A DNA stretch of 64,000 nt from Malania oleifera. Lineage: Eukaryota; Streptophyta; Magnoliopsida; Santalales; Ximeniaceae. The stretch lies in contig NC_080424.1 in the NCBI RefSeq assembly GCF_029873635.1, positions 1,005,001 through 1,069,000 on the forward strand, in the 5' to 3' direction. Positions 22,501 to 34,500 of the stretch are shown piece by piece; position 1 is the first letter of the stretch, and every line of letters begins with the position of its first letter. The position numbers were made by a program, and so were the translations under genes. The notes beneath the pieces are model-generated. The model saw nothing but the letters and a program-made list of their open reading frames with translations, ran no database searches and had not been told where the DNA came from.

Positions 22501-25500
22501 AGGCGACTGAACTTTTGACCTCAGGCGCCTGACCCTGTTTCAAGTTGAAAATATACACTGAGTTCAGAAGGTCCAGGTGACTAACTCCGAAGCCCCAGGC
22601 GCCTGACCACTGTTAACGGTTATATTTTTTAAAGTTTTTAAAATCCAAATTTATATTGCTTGTGCCCCAAATTTCGTATAAACTTGGGAAATACTCCAAG
22701 TAACTTGGGCAACACGAATTAAAGCTTTTTGAGAATATAAATACACGATTTATCAAATCAAATCAGCACCAAGCATTGAAAATCTGTTTTCAAGCCATAT
22801 TGCTCTTTCTCTCTCAAAGCTCTCTTGCTCACACATTCATACTGAGAATTAATGAGATGTTCTGAGTTTCTGATCAATTTTCTCTGAGCTCAAACCTCTG
22901 AATTATTGATTCACATCAAGAGAAGAATTCCAGTGAAATAATTCTTGAGCTTCAATTCAATTTCTTTGATATTTGTTTTGAAGTATATTAGCTGAGCTTT
23001 ATTTGTACTAACCAGCTCTATCTGAGAGCATCTCTTGTACAAAAGAAATCTTTTCTTGTTTTCTTGTTTCTTTGACGGTTCAGGTTCATCGGATCGTTGT
23101 ACCGAGCGTGGGGTATCGCTTGGAGAGGGGGCTCCACCTTAAAGGAGAGATTGTAAACAGTTTGTTCCGCCTGCAAAGGAATGTGTTAGTGGAATCCTTA
23201 GGTGGTTTTGCCTAACGCGAGGACGTAAGCTGGGTATAAGCCAAACCTCGTAAAAAACTCGGTCTCACTCTTTGCCCCTTCTCTTTAATTTTTCAGCAAA
23301 TATAAATTGTGTGATTGTGTTTCTAAGTGCAGGTAGCTGAAAAGTTGAGACTGAGAAAACTTTTAATTTAAGAGAGTATGTTGATTAATTTTTTGCGGAA
23401 ACCTTAAAGGGAGTACGTTGATTAATCGTTTTCGGAAATCTTAATTAAAAGAAGTGCACCAAAATTCATTCATACAGAGGGCTTTATTTAAAACTCTAAG
23501 CTGAGTTTTTGCAATCACTGAATCAAATTAGTACTGCAGCTTTTAAAATTGGTTAAGTATCGTGTGTTTGAATGATTGGTTGATTGATTGTTATTGTTAA
23601 AGGTATTTGGTTTGTATTGAGTGTGGATTGGGGTTGGTTTCAATTAAGCATTTAAAATCAAAACATTCTTGTGTGTTTGCTAAGTATACAAAAGATTATA
23701 AATTTGTAAAAAGATTTAAAAGAATTTTATAAACCCAATTCACCCCCCTCTTGGGACTACACCTTAGTTTCAGATACAAACAACACCAAAGCATAGAGGC
23801 ACATTAGGTTTAACCAGTTTGAATTTCACAAAGGTTGGATACATATGAATCATGATACAAGGACTAGATTAAATACAATAATCATACAAATTTTTGTACC
23901 CAAAAAAAGAAATTGACAAGTTCCTACAAAAGCATTTGAGAAATGATCTTCTCCAGCACCCCATAGTCCTTGAGTTTGATGAAGGTTACTCAATGCTGGA
24001 CTGAAAAGGGTAATAGAAGAGAAAGAAATCAAAGGAAGAGAATTTGGGTGAAAAGGGAAGTGTTCCCCTATAATTTAATTCTACTCTATGAAAGCTACTA
24101 ATCTGTCACACAACAAATGAATTTAATGACTCAACATGTTTGGGGAAAAGTGAATAAAAATTACAAAATCTAAATAAAAATAAATTTTTATTCAAAAAAA
24201 TAAAACCCTAGAATCAACTCAATTTTAACCTAATAAAAATATGTAATATAAATACCCACTAAAATGGAGATATTTATGAAATTATAAAAAAAAAAAAAAT
24301 GATACAAGATTGCTCAAAAATTTTCAAAAAGTATTAAGTGTTTTGAATTTGAGAAAATTAATGCCAGACAGATTGGCAACTAATGGAAAATAAAATAAAG
24401 GAAAAATACAAGAAAAAAATAAATGGGAAACAGAGAGCAAATTAAAGGGAATGGAAAATTAAAAAGAAAAGACGGCATAAATAAGGTTCTCCATGTCAAT
24501 AATCCAAGCTCCCCAAAAGTGTACACATTGACTAAAGACTTTAATTAAGCTTAAACATTAAAACTAAAAATACCGAAACAAATGAAGAAAAATAACACAA
24601 AGTCCTTAAAGAAATAAATTTATAAAATAAAGCGTGAAAATTTCTAAATAAATAAATTAATTATCACATTAAAATACACCCCAACTCTTCTTTCTTTTTC
24701 CACATCAATAGAGTTGCTAGAAGCCTGTCACAATAGGTCTAAAAGCCTTAATAATAGAAGCATTCTCTTATTTCATAATCAATGCAATAAAATAGGCATT
24801 TACACTCCACAGAAACAATTTATGATCAAGTCCCAACCCCTTTGATGTAGGACAAGAAACAAGACCTTGGGAAAATCCTTGATGGAGAATAATTAAGAAG
24901 AATTGCATCAAAGGATGTGGGTTAAGTTGATAGTTTATTATGTTGTTTCATTTAATTAGCAAAAGATTGTGTGGGGGGCTTGTTTGTAATATTTGTGTAT
25001 TATAGGGGTACGTTTGTAATGTAATTAGTTTTGGGGGTATATGTGTAATTTCATGTGAGGAGGATTTCTTATAAATAGAATATGAAAGCCATGTTGTAGG
25101 CAATTCCTGATGAACTTGAATTGAATTGAATGTGTGATATCACCTTTTAATTAGATAGAGGCATCAAGGGGATGCCACCCAAGTGCAAAGGAAACAACAA
25201 CAGAGAGACATCACTTGCTGAAAGTTATCAACAAAATCAAGGGTTACAAAGGGGTCCCTCCCAACCAGCCCAGAATGCCAGCTAGAGATGGTTGCAATCC
25301 AATGATCCATGACAGCCTGAAAAGGAGAAATAGTTCCTTCAAAGGCTCTTCTGTTCCTTTCTCTCAACACCGCCCAAAAAATAGCAAGGGGAATGATGGA
25401 GAGAGATTTCCCTTCTTTATTTCATCTGATCCCTTTCCAAACCCACAGTTGACCTTCTACCGTAGCTGCAGTGGTCCACTTTTGTTTTACAATGGAGATG

Positions 25501-28500
25501 GCTAAGTTCTATAGGTTCTTGGTCCATGAACAATGCAGAAGGACATGATCAACCGATTCCTCCTGCTCCAGGCATAAAAAGCAACTACTGACAAGAAAGA
25601 AACCATTCTTTTTTTTAAGGATTGTCCATGGTAAGTATCTTCCCAAGAGTAGCTTCCATGTGAAAAAAGAGGGCAGCTGTTTTCTAGGTAGTTTCGAAGG
25701 GAAGTTTAAGCTGCTCTCAACTGGGGAGTTAAGGTCTTTGTAGAAAGAGCTGAACGTGAAGTACCCATCCTTGCTCAAAACCCATTTGGGTTCATCAGAA
25801 TTGGCCTGATGCTGAATCTTATAGACAGCTGGAAAATTTTGTTACTCCCAATCCAGAGCATTCTTATTCATAGGAATATTCCAAAGAATATTCCAAACAA
25901 TCCCCTGATTTGTGAACTCTGTGTTGGAAAATAAGGGCATTTTTGTCACAAGCAAGTCCAAAGATGGAAGGAAATGAGGAGCTGAGATGTAGGGGTGTTC
26001 AACAAACCGCCCAACCTGACCAATCCAAATCGAACCGACCCAAAAAAATTGGTCTTTAATGGTTTATACGTCAATTGGCAGTTTCCCATTTTGCAAAACC
26101 CGATTGTATGGGTCAGTTTGCTAGTTTAGTGTCTAAGCCACTCAACCTACCTCTAATGCATTTACGTAAAAAAAACAAAAAAAGTCCTACAACTAACCAG
26201 GACCTATGAAAGAATGCATATGATGGATTGTGGAATTGGCACATTTTGGAGTTTTGATTTTTATATTTTTTATTTTCTGCTATTGTAGTGATGTTTATGA
26301 ATGACATTTAGGTTCTTTTGGAAGATAATGGACATATTTTGCATTTTATAATTTAATGTGGTTGGTATTATGTTTGTTAGACAGAAAAATAATATTTCTT
26401 TAATTGTTATTAGAACCTTGTTTAAATTGGGTCATCAATGAAAAATTAAAAACTGTAAAATACTTATGTTGCATCATAGTATTACATTGACATTATATTT
26501 TTATGTGAACTCTACCATCTAATATATTTACTAGAATCACACTAGTGTAAGCAGTGTTTTCAATGTAACATATACTATTATGTTTGGCAAAACTCTCTCA
26601 CATATATTCCTTAGTTTTTTCTTTCTTTTCTTTTCTACTTTTCCTTTAAACAATCTAAACTGCCAACTTGACCAACTCACCTGATAACCAAAATGACCCA
26701 AAGACCCAAACCACATCCTCAACCATTCATCTTAGATTGGCCTTTTGCCAAACTGACAAGATCAAACGGTTTGAATTTTAGGCCCAACTTGACCCAATCC
26801 TACCCATGAACACCCCTACTAAGATGGAATTTGCCACACCGGATATCATGCCAAAGGAACACATCCTCCCCCTTCCCCACATGAAATTAGGTAAAAGAGA
26901 AGAATTTCTCCCATCCAATTCTAGTATATCTCCAAACACTTGTACCATGAGCTTCCTTTGAATCTTTTGAGGTCCAACCTATGATGGTGATCATATTTGA
27001 CAACAATGACATCCCTATAGAAATATGGGTCTTATTAAAGCTAATAAGCGATCTAAAGCCAAGGCCACCTTTTTGCAAACGTACTTTAGCCACTTCCCCA
27101 TTTAACAAGATGATATTTGAAAAACTCACCTATGTTTCCCCAAAGGAATCTTCTTTGGATACCCTCCAATCTCTTGCCAACTGAACTAGGGATAGGTAAA
27201 AGAGACATGAAGCAAACTGAGAGACTAGAGAGTACTTCTAATGAGAGTGAGTCTCCCACCTTGACAAAAAGTTTCTCTTCCAAATAGCAAGTTTCTTTTT
27301 AGTCCTGCCACCGATGGGATCCCAAATACCCTTATCCTTGAACTTAGCTCCTAAAGGGAGGCCGGGATAGGTAGGCAGAACATAATTAGTCAAAACCAAA
27401 TTAACCAACCAAATTTATTAAATTTAGTTAATTCAATAATTCGCTGAGACTGGTTTTTATTGTCATAAAAAAATTGATTTTCGGTTATTGGTTTGGTACG
27501 ACAAATTGGTTTAGTTAGTTAACCGAATTAACCAAATTTCTAAATATATTAATAATTTATAAATAATATATATTAATAATTTATATATACAATATCTATA
27601 TATAAGTAATTTAATGTATATATTAATAATTTATATATAATGTATATTAATAACACATGTAAATAGGTTAAAAATTGGTTAAATGATTTAACTGAAATAC
27701 TAATCAATTAGTTATTGGTTCGGTTAAAGGTCTAATTTAGTCGGTCCAATTTCTAAAATGAAATTTTTTGGTTAATTCAGTTAATTAACTATATTAACCG
27801 TATCGACTGAATGTTCACCCCTATAGATAGGTGATAGGCTGATAGGGAAGGCCCCAAGCTTATAATTAAGGAGACTTGCAAGCGAAGGTCCACAATCACA
27901 AGACCCAAATGGAATGATTTCCCTTTTGCCTAGATTTACTTTTAAACTTGAAACTGCTTCTAAATCAAGGAGATGCATCTAAGATTAAGAATTTGCTTTG
28001 GCTCATCCTCACAAAAAATGATAATATCGTCTGCAAAATATGGGTGATTTCCATTGCATCACTGTTCCTTCCAATGTTGAGCCCCCTAAGAATGCCACTT
28101 TCATTTGCAATAGCTATCATAAGGCTCAGAAGTTTCATGACCATGATAAACAAAAGGGGGGGAAGAGGGTCGCCTTGTCTTAGACCATCTCGTGTCAGAA
28201 GAAATCAATTGGGCATCCATTTACCTGAACCAAGAAACATAGGGTACAAATACGATGACAAATCCATCTTCACCAAGACTCCCCAAAATGTGCTCTTCTA
28301 AACATGTACAACAAAAAGTTCCAGTTAACATGGTCAAGCCTTCTCCATATCCAGCTCGCACACCGCTCCTCTTTTTCCACCCATAATGTGGGCATCCTCA
28401 CAACTTCATGGGCAATCAGAGCAGCATCCAAGATTTGCCTACTTGTAATGAGAGTGTTGGAGCTTTCTGAGAACTTCCAAAATTGCACGCTTAAGCCTAG

Positions 28501-31500
28501 CTATTAGGACTTTGGATAGCATTTCATACAAATTGCCAACCAAGCTGATTGGATGGCAATCATTGATGTTGCATTAGGAATCAAGGAAATAAAGGCTGAC
28601 TTTATGGACATGAAATTTCTTGTTCTTTGGAGATGTTTAAAAACCTCAATGATATCCTACTTTGGAAGGACCCAATTCCTTCAAAGAAAGCCATATTAAA
28701 GCCATAAAGACTGAGACTTTATCCTTATTGCAACTCTTAAGAACTCAAAACAATTTTCTCTTCCTCAAAAGCCTCTCAAGCCACCAAGCTATGGAGAGGC
28801 TTAGGTTTCTAAACATAATGCCATCCACTGCTGGTCTCCATGACTCTGGCTTGGTAACAAGGCTTTTAAGAAATGCTGGCAATGCCTTTATTAATTTCTT
28901 CCTCATCCACCAACATCTCCCTCCACTTGCGCATTAGCTGCACAGTGGAAGAAGCAAGTATTTCTATCCCCCTCCTTCAACCAAAGAGCTCTAGATTTTT
29001 GCCTCTTAGTCATTTCCTTCAAGGTGATAATTTGGGCAAGATCTTTTTTGAGAGCAAGCCCTCTAGACTTCTTTTTTGCATTTAGATCCACGCTAATTTC
29101 CTTTTCATCCAGCTCTTTAATGTTGTCAAGAAATTCCTTTTTCCTTATAGTGGTATTACCAAGAAACCCTTTTACTCCACCATTTCAATTTTTCTTTGAG
29201 CAATTTCACCTTTGAGGCAACCACAAAGTCAGCAAACCCTTCATGTTTAAACCACATGTTCTCAAGGAAGAAAGGGTTTGGACCCCACTTGATTCCCTCT
29301 GTGTCAATGAGGATAGAAAAGTGGTTTGAGATAGGACGAGGAAGCAGGATTGGCTAACCTTTGGCAAGTGTTCCTCCCAATCAAAGGAAATTAAGAATCA
29401 TTCAATCCTTGAGAGCAACCTCGAGTTTGACCGCATGAAAGGACCACCAATGATGTGGAGGTTGATGAGAGCATAAGCATTGGCGAAATCATGAAACTCT
29501 AGCATGCAAATAGATTCAAAAGCAGTCCCATTCCTTTTGTGAGAATAAAGGATCAGGTTGAAATCCTCCCCCCCCCCCCCCTATGGCCCACAAGTTACCC
29601 CATTTGTCTTTGATTTCCACTAGTTCTTTCGACAAAAGATGTCTAGAAGGCCCCTCACTTGGGCCATACTCCCCTGTAAAGTTCCAAACAAAATTATCTT
29701 CAAGAATCTTGGACAAATAGGAGACAAAGAAAGCATCAATGGAATGGTCCGGCAATTCCACAACCAGGTCATTCCATAAAATGAGAATACCTCCAGCATT
29801 ATCGGTTGCATTCAAGGCAATCCATTTACAATTTTTAATTCCCCATAAGCTGCTAACCAACTTACTATCCTTGGAATTCATCTTCATTTCTTAAGAACAA
29901 ATTAAATCCCCTTTCCAGTCATTGAGCAATGATTTGGCTACAAATCTTTTAGTTTTGTCATTAAGTCCCCTCACATTCCATAAGATTAACTTCCTCAACA
30001 TAGGATCAAATCACTAATCCAGCTAGTTCCAGCCTCTCCCGGATCAGAGTACCCTCCCGGCTTGTCATAGTTATCGGAGCACTCCAGCCTCTTTAATTCC
30101 CAACTTGTGCCTTTCAAGTGGCTGCTGCCCTGCAGTTTTTTTTTTCATTAGTTGTGCCTTCTCTTATTTTCATCTCTATTTCCCCATATAATTGTCTTGC
30201 TTTCTCCTCAAATCCTTCAAAAGATACCCCAATACCAATAGTCTTGCTCACCAAGTTCATTTTACAAAGCACCCAATTAGACACCTGCAGATTGAAATCA
30301 GTGCTATCAAGTCCCATCTCATTTAACTCCCTCAAAGATGGAGAGGGAGGACTATCTTCATCAATCTACGACGCTGTTGCAAGGATAATTGCCAAATCAT
30401 CCACCTCAGAAACTGGATCAAGAGGCTCTCCAAAAGAAAGGTCACCAGCCAGGTTAGGGCACGCCTGCTTGATCCGGTATTGCTGGACCTGCTAGAATTC
30501 TCAAAAAGGAGCAGCTGAAAGTCCAAAGTATCAACAAGTCCACAATTGGAGGTGAGAGGGGTGAAGGCAGCAGGATTAACAGGTGGAGGGGAGGAGGGAG
30601 AACCAGAAAATGGGAGGCTGAAAGTGAAACCACTGGGAGTTGAACATGAGGAGCTTGAACAAAAGCTAGCTCCCAATTCCTTGAAGCTTGGGGCAAAGAG
30701 AGTAGGGCCCAAAAGAATTAAAGGAGAGAACCTTTGTAGCCTCAGAGACTACATGTGTGAAAGAACATGTGTCCTCACACGGTTTTTTCACCAATTTCAT
30801 CTGCATACTGGCAATAGAAAGTGATGCAGCTCCTACAGTAAGGGCATGCACACTCAACCTCCGACAAAAGGAAAATAGCAGCTCTAAGGGGATCGGCAGG
30901 GGGGCTTAAGAGATACAGCTTGAACGCTGCAATTGACCACACCTTAGAAGGTGCTGGAAAGCTAAGGATCACTTTATGGCCTTACTCCTTTGCAGCAAAG
31001 AAACTTGGACCAACATTTCAAGTTGGGACCCTCCAGAGTATGGAGATGCCCTCTAGCCACCTTCTTTGATTTCAGTTAGGACAAGAAACTTCCCAAAACT
31101 GTTTTCTTTCAATTGGAGCAGCAAAGTGCGACATACCCAAGAGAGGGGAAAAGGCTTGACACTGAAGGATTTTCATAAATGTTCAATTATAGTGAAGAGC
31201 CACTCGGAATCACCCACATCAAGAAGATGGAGACCTGCCTGCTTTTGCGATTTTTAGTACCCCTGAGGCGGTCGACCTGCTCACCATCAAGTGCAAGGTC
31301 AAAAGACTTCCTTGTAATGAAGATGGCCAACCTGCCATTGTGTCACGGTCCTACTATTTCACACCCTTGTGAAGGGCCATGCGGCGCTAGCTAAAGCACT
31401 CTTGCTTAACTAGCCAGCCTATCATTTACCAACATTCATCCACGAAACACTTTCATTAGTATTCATTCAAATAGCAGCGGAAACAGTAATCAATTCATGA

Positions 31501-34500
31501 AAGTCGTGGCAAGCAAGCAGTAAACATTGAAACAAACGTAATTCATTAATACCACCTCCGTTGACATTGCGTGCTTAGCGAGGGAGGCAAGTAGGCTAAA
31601 CACGTTGACAAAAGCTAGTGAGTTTTACAATGAATGATGAACACTCACCCTCCCCTAAAGAGCTTTCTAGGCCATTCTCACTCTGGCACTAGGAAACATC
31701 AAAGTGACCGAAGAGTCATACTGCCTTATTTGGCATACAATGAAATAAATATTGGAAAATAACCCTACACTAGTATTTACATGATGAAAACTCATCCCAA
31801 ACACACGAGGTAAGAGGTCACAGGAAAGCATAATGCCCTGAACAAGCTTAGCTCGTCACATTCTCCCCCACTTATGCGGTCGACGTCCTTATAGACTTTG
31901 ACGCTAGGTACACTTCAACTTTGTCCACGAACGGATGCATATCTTCCGCAGAAACCCAACTAGTTTCTTCATCACCAAGGCCTTTCCACTTCACTAAGAA
32001 CTCCTGCCGCTTCTTCCTTGAGGATATGAACTCTCTGTCTGCAAGGATATCTTCAACTTCACGTCTATCAGGTTGAACTGTACTCACTTCTGCTCTGGTT
32101 AACTGACTCCTGCTCAGATCGTCAGTGTCGGCATTGTACGGCTTGAGGCAGCTGATGTGAAACATAGGATGCACTTTCATCCAAGTCGGGGGGTCGATTT
32201 TGTAGGAGACCTTCCCGACTTTAGCCAAGATGGGGACTGGTCCTTCATATTTGCGAAGTAGTCTCCTATCTTGTCCTCATAGTGACCTGACCTGTTCTAG
32301 ATGGAGCTTAACAAGCACCAAGGCACCTACGTTGAAGTGCTGCAGTCTTCTCTCCTGATTTGCCCACTTCTTCATACGCTTAGTAGCTTTCTCCGAGTAG
32401 GCTCGGGCAATCTCAGCATTCTGTCTCCATTCTCTGGTGAAGATGTACGCCCTAGGACTCTTTCCTTTGTACGGCTCATCCACTGTGCGAGGTAACAGCG
32501 GCTGCTGGCCTGTAACAAGCTCAAAAGGGCTTTTATTGGTTGTTGAGTTCTTTGGGGCATTGAAACATAAATGAACCACATCAAGTAGTTGCACCCAATT
32601 CTTCTGGTTGGCGTTGACGAAATGGTGCAAGTACTCTTCCAGTAGCCCATTGAATCTCTCCGTTTGTCCATCTGTCTGTGGGTGATAACTTGAAGAGATT
32701 TCAAGTTGTGAACCGAGGATTCTGAAAAGTTCTGTCCAGAAGTTGCCAGTGAATCTTGAGTCTCGGTCACTAACAATGTCTTGGGGAACACCCCAATATT
32801 TCACAATATTCTTGAAAAACAACTGTGCTGTCTCCTCTACCGAACAGTACTTTGGTGCGGTTATGAATGTACCATACTTCGAAAACCTGTCTATAATAAC
32901 AAGTATAGACCCTGCATCTCCCACTCTAGGCAGGTTGGTGATGAAGTCCAATGAGACACTTTCCCACGGTTTGGACAGTACTGGTAGGGGCTTCAATAGC
33001 CCTGCAATTTTCCTCCGCTCCACCTTGTCTTGTTGGCAAGTGAGACAAGTTCCGGTATAATCAACCACATCATCATGCATGTGCGGCCAATAGTACCCCT
33101 GCTTCGGTAAAGCCAAAGTGCGCTGCCATCCTGGATGTCTGGTCCACATGGTATCATGACATTCCTTCAACAATGTCTTCCTCAGATCACTAGCTCGTGG
33201 CATAAAGAGCTGGTTACCATGGGTCATTAGCAATCCATCTTACATCCAGAACTGTCGTGCCTTCCCTACTTCGGTAAGCTTCATTAAGTTCTGTGCAACT
33301 GGATCTTTGGCTAAGTTCTCCTTGATGCGCTCCCGCATCATTGTGGTAACAGTACTCTAAGTCAAATGTGCTACCATTTGTAAGGCTGCCAGCTCGGCCT
33401 TCCTACTCAGTGCATCAACAACTTGGTTCAATCGCCCTGCCTTGTGCTCAAAGGAAAAATCAAATTCTACTAAAAATTCCGGCCATTGGCCCTGCTTGGG
33501 TGTCAACTTTGGCTGTGTGAAAAAATGGCTAACACCTAAGTTATCTATTTTCACCACAAGCCTTGACCCAAGTAAGTAAATGCCTTCACACACGGAGACA
33601 ATGCATCACCGCTAGCATCTCCTTCTCTTGAGCTGTGTACCTCCGCTCTGCTTCACTAAGCTTACGGCTTTCATACGCAACAGGATGTCCCTCCTGTACC
33701 AAGACTCCTCCAAAAGCGAAGTCTGATGCATCTGTCTGTACCTCAAAGGGTTTCATGATATCCAGAAGAGCAAGTATCGGATCTCTCATCATGGCATCCT
33801 TCAAGTCATCAAAGGCTCCCTGACACTCCTCTGCCCAATTCCACCCATGACCCTTCTTCAGTAGTTTTGTCATAGGAGCCATTCTCTGTGAATACCCCTC
33901 TACCAACTTTTTGTAGCAGTTGGCAAGGCCAAGAAAGGAACACAACTCCTTCACTGTCGTTGGGATCTTCCATTCTTGAATTGCCCTTACCTTCTCCATA
34001 TCCATCTTGATATGCCCTTGTTCAATCACATAACCAAGGAATTTGATGCTCCGTTGAGCGAAAGAGCACTTATCTTTCTTCACATACAGAATATTCCTCT
34101 TCATCCTATTGAACGCCTTTCGTAGATGCTCTTTATGTTCCTCCAGAGTGGAACTGTAGAAAACAATATCATCCAGGTACACCACGACAAACTTGTCAAG
34201 GTACTCACGAAAAACCTGGTTCATCAAGGTATAGAATGTTGCAGGCGCATTTGTCAACCCAAATGGCATCACCAAGAATTCATATGCCCCATAACGTGTC
34301 ACACAAGTAGTCTTCGACTCATCCCCATCAGCAATCCTCACCTGATAGTAGTCTGACCTCAAGTCAAGTTTAGTGAAGTACTTGGCATGACTCAATTGAT
34401 CCAATAAATCAGCAATCAACGGAATAGGATACTTGTTGCGCACTGTCACCTTGTTGAGCGCGCGGTAGTCTACACACATCCGCAAGCTCCCATCATGTTT

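Larger units (their letters stand above)
25151..31340 (-). mobile_element. L1-type LINE, main part (ORF2 and part of ORF1), interrupted
   Basis: The - strand carries a nearly complete but decayed L1. ORF1-like nucleic-acid-binding text lies at 30100-31335. ORF2 opens at ~30002 with [20 protein letters not shown], the standard endonuclease start, and continues into [12 protein letters not shown] (29700-29890). Reverse transcriptase is at ~27300-28960, with [24 protein letters not shown] text and the catalytic box YFADD kept near 28030. The C-terminal zf-RVT region is at 25164-25880 ([34 protein letters not shown]). It is interrupted by elements at 25990-26818 and ~27374-27824 and by the chromovirus at 31341-36936. 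Stops and frame changes are frequent. Confidence 0.88.

Noticed and set aside
24160..24680. A-rich tracts as a replication origin or matrix attachment region
   Set aside because: AT-richness alone is common in plant introns; nothing specific supports either.
31872..32228. Stand-alone chromodomain gene (HP1-like)
   Set aside because: It is collinear with the integrase of the chromovirus and lacks a chromoshadow domain.
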